Positions 24,193-32,016 of a stretch of DNA of 32,016 nt are shown here, piece after piece. Made by a program: the position numbers and the translations under genes. Position 1 is the stretch's first letter; each line of letters begins with the position of its first letter. The stretch is from positions 1-32,016 of the forward strand of contig JAUHYL010000047.1 of the NCBI GenBank assembly GCA_030426545.1, read 5' to 3'. The notes under the pieces were generated by a model that worked only from the letters and a program-made list of their open reading frames with translations, searched no databases and was not told the origin of the DNA. The DNA is from Gammaproteobacteria bacterium. Lineage in GTDB: Bacteria; Pseudomonadota; Gammaproteobacteria; Pseudomonadales; Halieaceae.

Positions 24193-25635
24193 TCACCCGC
24201 TGATCGCGCCTTTTCCAGCCGCCAGCGTTGCGCGAACCTCTGCGTGGCGCTTACGACCAAGCCGGTACTGCGAGTAGACCCACATGCCTGTCAGGGTCAA
24301 AAGCAACAACCCCGGCCCATAGATCCAGCCAAGGCGCAGCGCCATCGTGGAAGTCACCTGCGTGGCGTCCTCGACGCCGTCAAAACCCGCGAAATCTATA
24401 CACAGCCCGGCGATAAATGAACCGAGCCCAAAGCTGACCTTCTGCGTGAGCATCATCGCCGAGTTCAGAATGCCTTCCTGGCGGCGTCCACTTGCCAATT
24501 CCACTTCATCCGCTACATCCGGCAGCATCGCGCCAGCCACGTTAATCCCCGCGATGAAGAACACCTGGTAAAGCACCGCAAACGCACAGACGAAAAGCAA
24601 CAGCGCCGTACTACCGGCGGCAGGCGCAAACCCATAGAGGAAGGCCATAATCGCCACCGGCCACACCAACATTTCAGCACTCATCACGCCGAGAATGCTG
24701 CGCCGCTTGCCTAGTTTCGGCACACCGCGGGTCGCCAGCCAGAACGCCGGAAACAGCGCAAAGAATATGGTGAGCATGAAAACGCCCATCTGTTCGCTAT
24801 CGAAACCATAAATGAAATTATTGACGTGCAGCAGCATGGTCTGGGATACGCCAAGGCGTGTGGTGATCACCAGGCTGGCGAAAAAAAGCACGGCGACCGA
24901 GTGGTGACGCAATACGCCAAGAATGTCACCAAACGCCTTCCACCAGGCGCGCTCCTGTTGCGCCTTACTGGTTTTCTCCAGCCAGGGAATCCGCCCGCGG
25001 GTGCCCGCCAGGGCGACCAACATGCCAAACACCGCCAGCGCTGCAGCGAAAAAACCCACGTTACGATAGCCCTCGGCGACAGAACCTGCCGTGGTCGCAG
25101 CAGGGATGATGAGAAACCAGGCAACCACCTGTATCGTCAGCCCTCCCACATAACCCAGCGTATTGCGATACGTCGCCACGCTGGTTCGCTCGGTGTAATC
25201 TGGTGTTAGTTCCGCACCGAGGGCCATGTAGGGCACCGTAAAAAACGTCAAAAAGGTGCGGACGGTGATGGCAAATACCAGATACCAGGCAAACAGCTGT
25301 GACTCGCTGAACTCCGTTGGCGGATTAAAGATCGCCAGTAGCGCAAAGGCATAGGGCACGATAGCAAACAACATAAACGGGTGGCGCCTGCCCCACTTGC
25401 CGCCCTTCCAGTTATCTGAGACAGAGCCAATCAACGGGTCGGAAACGCCATCTGCGATCAGAGCCAGCATAGCGGCAAGCCCCGCAAGGCTGGCAGATAA
25501 GCCCAGAAACTGTGTGTAATAGAAGAATAGAAAATAGTGGAAGCAGACATCTTTCGATGCCCACGCAAACTGGCCCAGGCCATAGGTAACGGTTTGCCGT
25601 GTTTGCAGGGGCGGTACAGCGGGGGTATCGCTCAC
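24193..25635 (-). CDS. MFS transporter, GPH (glycoside-pentoside-hexuronide:cation symporter) type
   Basis: A 480-residue, 12-helix carrier. The N-terminal YGLGQFAWASKDVCFHYFLFFYYTQFLG, DGVSDPLIGSVSDNWKGG and KWGRRHPFML are hallmarks of MelB/GPH symporters, and the VPYMALGAELTPDYTERT segment is the typical mid-protein motif. Such proteins usually import sugars or sugar acids with Na+ or H+. Start GTG 25635 is preceded by GGAGAA. It is convergent with the SDR gene; import of a sugar acid used by the neighbouring lactone oxidase/SDR genes is a possibility only. Confidence 0.9.
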   Translation of the reverse strand: MSDTPAVPPLQTRQTVTYGLGQFAWASKDVCFHYFLFFYYTQFLGLSASLAGLAAMLALIADGVSDPLIGSVSDNWKGGKWGRRHPFMLFAIVPYAFALLAIFNPPTEFSESQLFAWYLVFAITVRTFLTFFTVPYMALGAELTPDYTERTSVATYRNTLGYVGGLTIQVVAWFLIIPAATTAGSVAEGYRNVGFFAAALAVFGMLVALAGTRGRIPWLEKTSKAQQERAWWKAFGDILGVLRHHSVAVLFFASLVITTRLGVSQTMLLHVNNFIYGFDSEQMGVFMLTIFFALFPAFWLATRGVPKLGKRRSILGVMSAEMLVWPVAIMAFLYGFAPAAGSTALLLFVCAFAVLYQVFFIAGINVAGAMLPDVADEVELASGRRQEGILNSAMMLTQKVSFGLGSFIAGLCIDFAGFDGVEDATQVTSTMALRLGWIYGPGLLLLTLTGMWVYSQYRLGRKRHAEVRATLAAGKGAISG

Positions 25636-25756
25636 AAATTCTCCGGCAGGTTCTTATTCTTTCGGCGCCGCCAGCCATTTCAGTAGCGCCTGTTTTATCA
25701 GACCTTACTTAACACTGAAAATATTGACAAGCAATTTGCGCCATAACTCAATGCGT

Positions 25757-28117
25757 CTATTGTGCTGAAAACTTCAGGACCGGCCCCTCGAGATCCGATG
25801 TGCGGGACGCCACCGGATGCAGTTCGCCGCGTACCCAGGCCGTGAACTGATCGGCATAGTGGGCACTGAGCGGATGTCCGGATTGCCCGCCAGGGATAAC
25901 CGAGAGTACCCTCGGGGGCTTTTCCATAACAGCCACGGCTCTGACGGTCGCACCGTGATTAACGTTATTGGGACGTGCGTAGCTATAGTTGGCCCTACCC
26001 ACGGTCGAAGCGCCACCTCCCAATGGGAGTTTGGGCGAATTAAACAATAAGCCAAACAACGGCACGGCCTTACCCAACTCGTGCTTGAGCTGCACCTGAT
26101 GCATGTCATCCAGTCGCCATTGCGCCACATCGCTACCAAGGTCGGGGGCAAGCTGGGCCACGGTGTCGTTGAGTGCTTCACTGACCAATAGTTCCCTGCC
26201 CGGCTGCCACCATGGCGAAGTCCCTGGTCCGAGAATTAACGTGTCCAGGGCCTGATTGAGCACGTAATTGCGTCGCAGCAGTTGCGGCCACAAGTCACCC
26301 AGCGAGACAGCAAATACCCGCTCGGCGATTGCGAGATACCAGCGTTGAAAAATCAACGCGGCGGCGCTGTCCGGAGACGCCACCGGGCTGGACCGCCACT
26401 CAATCAATAATCCTAGCGCAGTGACCGCGCCCGGATCGAGCAACGCCCGGCGAGTCTGTGACAAGAGTGCTGGCAACAACTGTCGCGCCTGCCCATCTAG
26501 CCAGTCAGTCTGCAACGCCTGCATGTCGGCTGCTGAAAGCGAATCAGCCCCAGCCAGCACCTGTTGAATACGCGCTATCCGGTAGGGTGCGGCATTGTCT
26601 GCAGAGACCAGGGGCTGCCCTGCCGCGCGGCTCACGCGCGCGTTGGCAGCAGCCAGATAGCCCGCAGCCGGGTTCTCCCACTGCGGCATCTCTGCAGCAG
26701 GTACCATGCCCTGCCAGCGCTGTGCAGGGTCGGCTCCATTCAGCGGCCAGCGGCCCTCCCCTGCGCCGCGCCGTGGCAAAACGCCGCCGGTGCGCAAACC
26801 GATGGTGCCGTGTACATCCGCATAAGTCGCATTGAGCGTCGGAGCGTGGAAGGCATCCAGTGCCTGCGTAAACTCCAACCAGTTACGCGCTCGATTGAAA
26901 TCCAGCAGGCTGTCGAGACTGGGACGCTCAAGTCGCTGCACCGCCCACGCCAGGCTGATCGGTGGTTCGTCGTTAATCAGTGGGCCGTTGAGGGTATGCA
27001 CGATTTCCAGCGTTTCGATTGAGCCACCGGCAACGGGAATCTCAACGCTTTCCCGACGCGCTCGATACCAGCGCTGCCCATCCAGGAAAAGCATGCGATC
27101 ATCGACAGAGCGCTCCTCTACAAATAAATCCTGCGTATCGCCGATGTTGGTAAAGCCCCACGCTATATCCTGGTTGTAACCATTAATGACACCTGGAAGT
27201 CCCGGCACTGACCAACCGCGCAACTGCTCCCCATCGCCATAAAACAGATTAACCTCGTAAAACAAATTGGGCAGACCCAGTTCATCGTGGGAATCGAATG
27301 CGTACAGTGGCACACCAGCGGCAGTGCGCTCGGGTGCTATCACCCAGCCATTGCTGCCAAAGCCCAGCGGGGGCATCAGCGGGTTGCGCGCCGGGTCGAG
27401 GCTGGCCAGGCGCTGCAGTGCGCCCTGCAGCGGTGCCGCGGCAGAGGAAGACAACGCTACAAAAGGGTAATCAGGATGCTCGCTACCATCGGTTTTGAAC
27501 ACCGCCAAGCGGGGTTCATCCAGCCTGCTGCCAAGCGCCAGGCGCAGCAACTCGTTTTCCATATTGTTCGCTGACTGGTAAGCCATCAACGCGCCCAGAG
27601 CGAAAACATCGCGACGCTCCCAGTGTGGCCGATCCGCACGCAGCAGCAGCATTTCGGGCGGTAACAGAGGGTATCTGGCAATAGCGGCGTTGACACCGAT
27701 AAGGTAAGCATCGACCAGTGCCAGGGTGGCCGCACTGGCATTTTCCTCAAGGCGCGTTGCAAGTTGGGGTACGCCAACAGTCCAGAGCTGCCTGTCCGTG
27801 TTTAGCAGATCACGCCCCAGTAGCTCGGCCATGCGCCCCTGACCAGCGCGACGCAACAGCTCCATTTGCCAAAGTCGGTGACTGGCGTGCAGCCAACCTT
27901 GCAGCAACAGCGCATCTGGCAGGGTAGCGGCTTCGACATAGGGCCTCTCCCACGCATCGAATCGCACCTCTGCGCTGGCGTCCAGGCCGGCCAGCCTAAT
28001 AGCACCGCTGGTCGGTGCCAGTGAACTGGCCAGCACCCACCAAACGAGCAGGCCGGCTACTGCCAGTAAAAGCAAAGGAGCAAAGCACCACTTCCTGACC
28101 AGACGGGCTGTCACCAT
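25757..28117 (-). CDS. Penicillin acylase family protein (Ntn hydrolase)
   Basis: A 786-residue precursor of an N-terminal-nucleophile amidase. An N-terminal hydrophobic anchor (about 12-32) sends it to the periplasm. The alpha chain includes GRMAELLGRDLL and DAYLIGVNAAI. Autocleavage is expected before S255 in GFGSNGWVIAPE, the SNxW start of the beta chain. Later motifs include GLPGVINGYNQDIAWGFTN and QTDWLDGQA. Members hydrolyse amide bonds of beta-lactams, acyl-homoserine lactones or other N-acyl compounds; the substrate here is unknown. The ATG overlaps the 3' end of the dehydratase gene by seven bases, so translation is coupled. Confidence 0.93.
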   Translation of the reverse strand: MVTARLVRKWCFAPLLLLAVAGLLVWWVLASSLAPTSGAIRLAGLDASAEVRFDAWERPYVEAATLPDALLLQGWLHASHRLWQMELLRRAGQGRMAELLGRDLLNTDRQLWTVGVPQLATRLEENASAATLALVDAYLIGVNAAIARYPLLPPEMLLLRADRPHWERRDVFALGALMAYQSANNMENELLRLALGSRLDEPRLAVFKTDGSEHPDYPFVALSSSAAAPLQGALQRLASLDPARNPLMPPLGFGSNGWVIAPERTAAGVPLYAFDSHDELGLPNLFYEVNLFYGDGEQLRGWSVPGLPGVINGYNQDIAWGFTNIGDTQDLFVEERSVDDRMLFLDGQRWYRARRESVEIPVAGGSIETLEIVHTLNGPLINDEPPISLAWAVQRLERPSLDSLLDFNRARNWLEFTQALDAFHAPTLNATYADVHGTIGLRTGGVLPRRGAGEGRWPLNGADPAQRWQGMVPAAEMPQWENPAAGYLAAANARVSRAAGQPLVSADNAAPYRIARIQQVLAGADSLSAADMQALQTDWLDGQARQLLPALLSQTRRALLDPGAVTALGLLIEWRSSPVASPDSAAALIFQRWYLAIAERVFAVSLGDLWPQLLRRNYVLNQALDTLILGPGTSPWWQPGRELLVSEALNDTVAQLAPDLGSDVAQWRLDDMHQVQLKHELGKAVPLFGLLFNSPKLPLGGGASTVGRANYSYARPNNVNHGATVRAVAVMEKPPRVLSVIPGGQSGHPLSAHYADQFTAWVRGELHPVASRTSDLEGPVLKFSAQ

Positions 28118-29073
28118 GGAAGCTGATCGATGTCCACGTTGCCGCCGCTGATGACCACCGCCACGGTGCGGCCGGCAAAATAGTCGGGATGCTCGAGTAT
28201 CGCCGCCAGGGGCACCGCTGCGGAAGCTTCGATCAGCAACTTCATGCGCGTGAGCACCAACCGCATCGCGCGAACGATGCCTGCATCGCTGGCGGTAAGA
28301 ATGTCATCCACACTGTCGCGTATCATGCTGAAATTCAGTTCACCCAGAGATGAACGCAGACCGTCGGCAATGGTATCGGGCGCGGTCTGCAACTGGCGCA
28401 CGCCGCTACGAAAGCTGCGCTGTGCATCATCGGCGCCAGCGGGTTCTGCGCCCACTATACGGGTTTCAGGCCACAGGCTGCGGCTGACAAGGGCTGTGCC
28501 TGACAGCAACCCGCCCCCGCCTACCGGCGTTATCAGGATGTCCGGCGCCTGCGGCAGTTGTGACACCATTTCCAGCGCGCAGGTCGCCTGCCCGGCGATG
28601 ACGTCCCGGTTCTCGAAGGGTGGAATAAACGTCGCCCCGGTGCGCGCGCACACTGCCTGCAATGTCTCTTCACGCGCCTTTTGGGTGGGAGCGCAAAACG
28701 TGATCTCGCCGCCATAGGCGCGCACCGCCTCTACTTTGGAAGCTGGCGCATTCTCCGGCATCACAACGTGGGCCGTAACCCCCATCCGCTTTGCCGCCAG
28801 CGACAAGGCGGCGGCGTGATTGCCCGATGAATGTGTCGCCACACCCCGCTCGCGCACTTCCCGCGGCAATATCAACATCGCATTGTGCGCACCACGCGCC
28901 TTGAAGGCGCCGGCTGTTTGCAGATTCTCACATTTGAACAACAGACGGCAGCCCGCCTGGGCGTCAACAGTCGAGCTGCTCAGTACCGGCGTTTCATGCA
29001 CGTAAGGTGCAATACGCAGTGCCGCCGCCCGCACCTCATCAATATCGATGTTTCGCTTCACTTGCTCAGTCAC
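28111..29073 (-). CDS. Threonine/serine dehydratase-like PLP enzyme
   Basis: A 320-residue fold-type II PLP enzyme. K58 in GAFKARGAHNA is the Schiff-base lysine; SSGNHAAALS binds the substrate carboxylate, and GGGGLLSG binds the PLP phosphate. No C-terminal ACT regulatory domain is present, so it resembles catabolic threonine dehydratase or serine/threo-hydroxyaspartate dehydratases rather than the biosynthetic IlvA. Start GTG 29073 has a GGGAGA ribosome-binding site and lies 9 nt after the TetR gene. Together with the acylase it suggests release and deamination of an amino acid from an N-acyl substrate, an inference. Confidence 0.9.
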   Translation of the reverse strand: MTEQVKRNIDIDEVRAAALRIAPYVHETPVLSSSTVDAQAGCRLLFKCENLQTAGAFKARGAHNAMLILPREVRERGVATHSSGNHAAALSLAAKRMGVTAHVVMPENAPASKVEAVRAYGGEITFCAPTQKAREETLQAVCARTGATFIPPFENRDVIAGQATCALEMVSQLPQAPDILITPVGGGGLLSGTALVSRSLWPETRIVGAEPAGADDAQRSFRSGVRQLQTAPDTIADGLRSSLGELNFSMIRDSVDDILTASDAGIVRAMRLVLTRMKLLIEASAAVPLAAILEHPDYFAGRTVAVVISGGNVDIDQLPW

Positions 29074-29082
29074 AGCTTCTCC

Positions 29083-29787
29083 CTAGGCCCGCTTCAAACC
29101 CAGCATCCAGCCGAGGTGGCGACGCAACAAGCGCATCAAGTCGTTACGATCCAGCTCATCGGCCGGCATGGCCAGCGCCTGATACTCCAGTGTCGTAATC
29201 GTGTTGAGCAGCAGTCGTGCGTCAATCTCCGGGTCGTCCCGATTAAAGCGGCTGCAGAGCGCTATCAGTGGCTCCAACAATTGCTCGCGGTGCTCGATAC
29301 CCATACGTCTCAACTCGGGGGATAAACGCGCATGGGTAAAGAAAATCTGTTCCACGGCAAGACCGACGGGCTTGTCCAGAATCTGGGCGGTCAGGTAATC
29401 CGCCGCACGCTCTGCGAGTTGCTCGCAAATAGTATTGCGAACGTCGGACCGCCGCAGCTCGGTGGCCGTGAAGCCGTCCAGGTAAGTGAATATTTCCTGC
29501 CACAGACGCTCGACCTCGGGGCGCGACTGAAGGGAAAAAAGCGCAAATGCTTCCCGTATCATGGTGTCGATGTCTTGAAAATAGTAGGTAGTCAGTGACA
29601 ATTGCACGCCCGCCTCCGCAGCGACGGACCTGTGCGTCACGCCGCGCGTTCCTTCACGCGCTATCAAGTTGAGTACAGCCCGCAAAATTTTCAGACGCGT
29701 CTGCTCCCCCTTGGCACTCAAACCTCTGGAGGCCTTTAGATTCGCCGCACGGGCGGCTTGGTGTGCTTTTCTGCTTGTTGTAGTCAC
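29083..29787 (-). CDS. TetR family transcriptional regulator
   Basis: A 234-residue regulator. The N-terminal helix-turn-helix is in TRLKILRAVLNLIAREG and GVTHRSVAAEAGVQLSLTTYYFQD (about 30-75); the rest is an all-helical ligand and dimerisation domain. Start GTG 29787 is the only plausible one; an AAGG lies 13 nt upstream. The first 25 residues are basic and Ala-rich. It is the first gene of the operon with the dehydratase and acylase, and divergent from the class III aminotransferase. A perfect palindrome in the intergenic region is its likely operator. Confidence 0.9.
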   Translation of the reverse strand: MTTTSRKAHQAARAANLKASRGLSAKGEQTRLKILRAVLNLIAREGTRGVTHRSVAAEAGVQLSLTTYYFQDIDTMIREAFALFSLQSRPEVERLWQEIFTYLDGFTATELRRSDVRNTICEQLAERAADYLTAQILDKPVGLAVEQIFFTHARLSPELRRMGIEHREQLLEPLIALCSRFNRDDPEIDARLLLNTITTLEYQALAMPADELDRNDLMRLLRRHLGWMLGLKRA

Positions 29788-29847
29788 GCTATGGTCGTTA
29801 CCTTGTTAGTTGCGCTAAAGTCGAACCGGTCATGGTGCTACCGCGAC

Positions 29848-29877
29848 TTGGAAACAAAGAGCATCATTTTGTACAAT
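29848..29877 (+). promoter_or_regulatory. Putative promoter of the aminotransferase gene
   Basis: TTGGAA (29848-29853), an 18-nt spacer, and TACAAT (29872-29877) make a reasonable sigma-70 promoter reading towards the aminotransferase, leaving a leader of about 105 nt. The -10 lies inside the palindromic operator, so a bound repressor would block it. A second TACAAT at 29880-29885 is an alternative -10. Confidence 0.45.
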
Positions 29878-29884
29878 CGTACAA
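29869..29884. promoter_or_regulatory. Palindromic operator TTGTAC-N4-GTACAA, candidate TetR-regulator site
   Basis: TTGTAC (29869-29874) and GTACAA (29879-29884) are perfect inverted repeats around AATC. The 16-bp dyad is typical in size for TetR-family operators. It lies 82 bases from the tetR start, between the divergent tetR and aminotransferase genes, over the putative -10. The link to this regulator is inference from position. Confidence 0.6.
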
Positions 29885-29991
29885 TAATCTGCCAGAGGCA
29901 TACAGCGCCCCACCCGGGCATTGTAGCGCGAGGATTGTTGAGAGAGGCAATCTGGCAGCGTCTAGAACCATTACCCGCTACGGAGCGCCCC

Positions 29992-31311
29992 ATGAGCCAC
30001 ATGATTTATCCCAACACCAATCTCGCGGCCACCGAGGAGATGGTGATCGAGCGTGGCGACGGCATCTACGTTTATGACCAGAAAGGCAAGCAATACCTGG
30101 AAGGTCTGGCGGGGTTATGGTGCACCGGCCTCGGTTACGGCAACCGGGAACTGATCGACTGCATCAGTGCCCAGATGTCGAAACTCTCGTATACACACAT
30201 GTTTGGTGGCAAAACCCATCAACCCGGTATGGATCTCGCAGACAAACTATCAAGTCTCGTACCGATGAAGGATGCTCGCGTGTTTTTCGGCAATTCAGGT
30301 TCAGACGCCAACGACACCCATATCAAGCTACTCCGCTACTTCTTCAACGTCACAGGAAGGCCGGAAAAGCGGAAAATCATCACCAGGGAGAAGGCTTATC
30401 ATGGGGTGACGGTGGCTTCCGGCTCCCTGACCAGCCTCCCGGGCAACCTGGCACACTTCTCTGCCCCGTTAGAGGCACTGGGTGTGTTGCGCACTGACGC
30501 TCCGCACTATTACCGCGGCGCACTGGAAGGCGAAAACGAGGAGGCCTTCGTGGCGCGCCTGGCTGGCAACCTGGAGGAACTGATCGTCAATGAAGGTCCG
30601 GAGTCTATCGCGGCCTTCGTGGCCGAACCCGTCACGGGTGCCAGCGGGGTCATTGTACCGCCCCCGGGCTATTATGAAGCTGTGCAGGCAATCCTGAAGA
30701 AGTACGACATCTTGTTCTGGGCGGACGAAGTGATCACCGGTTTTGGCCGCACTGGCAAACTGTTTGGTTGCGAAACCGTTAACATTCAACAGCCCGACCA
30801 AATGACCCTGGCCAAGCAGCTCTCTTCCGCCTACTACCCCATTAGCGCTGCACTGATACGCGGCGACATTTACGACGCGATGGTGGCACCCAGCAATGAG
30901 GTTGGAATTTTCGGTCACGGTTACACTTACTCAGGCCACCCAGTAGGGTGTGCCGCCGCACTAAAAACGCTGGAAATATACGAGCGGGAAAATCTGTACC
31001 AACACGCTGGCGAAGTAGGTCAGTACATGCAGACGCGTCTGGCAAAACTCGCAGATCACGAGCGAGTTGGAGAGGTACGCGGCGTCGGTCTGATTGCAGC
31101 TGTGGAGCTGGTCACAGACAAGCGCAGTCACGCGGCCGACAGTGCGTTCGCTGCTGCTGCTACGCGTGCGTGCCTTGAAAACGGTCTGATTGTGCGCAAC
31201 GTAGGTGGCAACTCCCTCGCCATGTGTCCGCCCCTGATTATCACGCGTGAACAGATTGACGAAATGGTAGACAAACTCACGCAATCTATCGATGCGGTGT
31301 GCGCACACTGA
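29992..31311 (+). CDS. Class III PLP-dependent aminotransferase (omega-amino acid / diamine type)
   Basis: A 439-residue aminotransferase of the omega-transaminase group. Visible: LAGLWCTGLGYG, FFGNSGSDANDTHIKLLR (PLP phosphate), YHGVTVASGSLT, EPVTGASGVIVPP, DEVITGFGRTG (Asp to PLP nitrogen), and K275 in LAKQLSSAYYPISA as the Schiff-base lysine; GYTYSGHPVGCAAAL follows. Such enzymes transfer an amino group from an omega-amino acid or amine to pyruvate or 2-oxoglutarate. ATG 29992 is chosen for its GGAG seven bases upstream; a longer frame to 29758 runs into the tetR coding region. Divergence from tetR suggests substrate-induced control together with the dehydratase-acylase operon. Confidence 0.93.
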   Translation: MSHMIYPNTNLAATEEMVIERGDGIYVYDQKGKQYLEGLAGLWCTGLGYGNRELIDCISAQMSKLSYTHMFGGKTHQPGMDLADKLSSLVPMKDARVFFGNSGSDANDTHIKLLRYFFNVTGRPEKRKIITREKAYHGVTVASGSLTSLPGNLAHFSAPLEALGVLRTDAPHYYRGALEGENEEAFVARLAGNLEELIVNEGPESIAAFVAEPVTGASGVIVPPPGYYEAVQAILKKYDILFWADEVITGFGRTGKLFGCETVNIQQPDQMTLAKQLSSAYYPISAALIRGDIYDAMVAPSNEVGIFGHGYTYSGHPVGCAAALKTLEIYERENLYQHAGEVGQYMQTRLAKLADHERVGEVRGVGLIAAVELVTDKRSHAADSAFAAAATRACLENGLIVRNVGGNSLAMCPPLIITREQIDEMVDKLTQSIDAVCAH

Positions 31312-31452
31312 TCGGCGTCCTTAACCGCAACATAACGGCACCAGTTACAGAGTTAGAACCCCGGAGTCACTGTCTTGTCACGGTGCTTTCACGGGGCGGC
31401 AATTCGCCCACCATCACCCGATGAACCTAAAAGAACCCTGTCGTGCTTCCCG

Positions 31453-32016
31453 TCAGTAGCGAATTGACCGGTAGGCAAGCAGCAACAGCCCCGCGTTAAC
31501 AATCGCGATGACGCTGATCATCCAGACCGGGCCGTCTGCACTAATAATCGGCGCCACAATCAACGGACCCAGACCGCCGCCCAGCAGCGTCGCCAGGCCG
31601 TTGTAAACACCCATGGCACCAGCGGCGTTGGCAAGCGGTGAAATGCGCTGTACCAGCGCAAACTCGCAGGCGTTAAACGCCGATGCCATAAACATGCAAA
31701 CGGCAAAGCAAGCCAGCACCACATACATGTTCTCTGCGGTGAGGGCAAAAAATATGGCCAGACCGGCACCGGCGCTTCCTATTGCACCGACAAGTGCGCG
31801 CTTGTTGAGTCTGTCTCCCAACGTCGCCCAGACCCCGATGCCGAGAATCGAAAAAAAGTAAGGCAGCGCCACAAGAAACGTAATGTCAGCAAACGCAACG
31901 CCCCTGTTGCTGGTGAAATAAGTGGGAAGCCAGCTCGACACACCCAGCGCAATCACGTTGTTGGTAATGCCAATGAAGCAAAGTAGCAGGAACTGCGGCA
32001 TCGCAAGCAGCTCGCG
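31453..32016 (-). CDS. MFS transporter, partial (N-terminal part beyond right edge)
   Basis: The C-terminal half of a major facilitator carrier, about 187 codons, open through the window edge; the Met at 32001 is internal. About six hydrophobic helices are visible. The central loop VWATLGDRLNKRALVGA is the second copy of the MFS loop motif between helices 8 and 9. GVSSWLPTYFTSNRGV resembles the helix 7 region of anion:cation symporter or phthalate-permease-like members. It is convergent with the aminotransferase and may carry its substrate or an unrelated organic acid. The 141-nt gap between them holds only a weak 5-bp hairpin. Confidence 0.85.
   Translation of the reverse strand, partial: RELLAMPQFLLLCFIGITNNVIALGVSSWLPTYFTSNRGVAFADITFLVALPYFFSILGIGVWATLGDRLNKRALVGAIGSAGAGLAIFFALTAENMYVVLACFAVCMFMASAFNACEFALVQRISPLANAAGAMGVYNGLATLLGGGLGPLIVAPIISADGPVWMISVIAIVNAGLLLLAYRSIRY

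Noticed and set aside
31394-31409. GGGCG-N6-CGCCC hairpin after the aminotransferase as a terminator
   Set aside because: Five base pairs and no T-run; too weak to call.

Overview
The window looks like chromosomal DNA of a free-living, GC-rich, aerobic gammaproteobacterium. The protein content (DUF4136 lipoprotein, DUF4124 protein, bactofilin, DUF2860 outer-membrane protein, MAPEG, class I Fpr, NADP-type GdhA, many SDRs and MFS carriers) suggests a marine Halieaceae/Cellvibrionales-like lineage; that placement is inference from protein style, not from a marker gene. I see no rRNA, tRNA, CRISPR array, insertion sequence, phage gene or integrase. Genes are densely packed on both strands, mostly as singletons or short operons.

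Layout. 1-2000: an SDR cut by the window edge, a DUF4136 lipoprotein and a small membrane-anchored Cys-rich protein. 2100-5900: ferredoxin-NADP reductase facing a YeiE/CysL-like LysR regulator across an AT-rich inverted repeat, then the glutathione-dependent formaldehyde oxidation pair frmA-fghA. 5900-10800: a SnoaL-like protein, a Tat-type SDR, a bactofilin followed by a methyltransferase-like protein, a DUF4124 protein and a DUF2860 outer-membrane protein. 11000-17200: a Calx-beta/GDPD lipoprotein, a MAPEG protein, an alpha/beta-hydrolase lipoprotein, a UMF1-type MFS carrier and a second, cytoplasmic GDPD.

17288-18502 is the most notable locus: a two-domain AhpD-like protein whose reading frame contains one in-frame TGA. 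The TGA sits exactly where the second redox Cys of a CxxCxxxH active site should be, giving CFY-U-TNSH, and a hairpin with a GUU apical loop follows at the spacing expected of a bacterial SECIS. It is best read as one 404-residue selenoprotein, which ordinary gene calling splits into two ORFs.

18508-24106: NADP-glutamate dehydrogenase with a structured leader; then, divergently, a likely envelope redox operon of a cytochrome c5-type lipoprotein, a Tat-exported aldonolactone oxidase and a Tat-type DSD1-fold PLP protein that seems to lack the zinc ligands of its family, followed by an RhlG-like SDR. 24193-32016: a GPH-type MFS carrier; a minus-strand operon of TetR regulator, threonine-dehydratase-like enzyme and penicillin-acylase-family hydrolase; a divergent class III aminotransferase with a perfect TTGTAC-N4-GTACAA operator-like palindrome over its promoter; and an MFS carrier cut by the right edge. 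The last block looks like an amino-compound or acyl-amide catabolic module under local TetR control.
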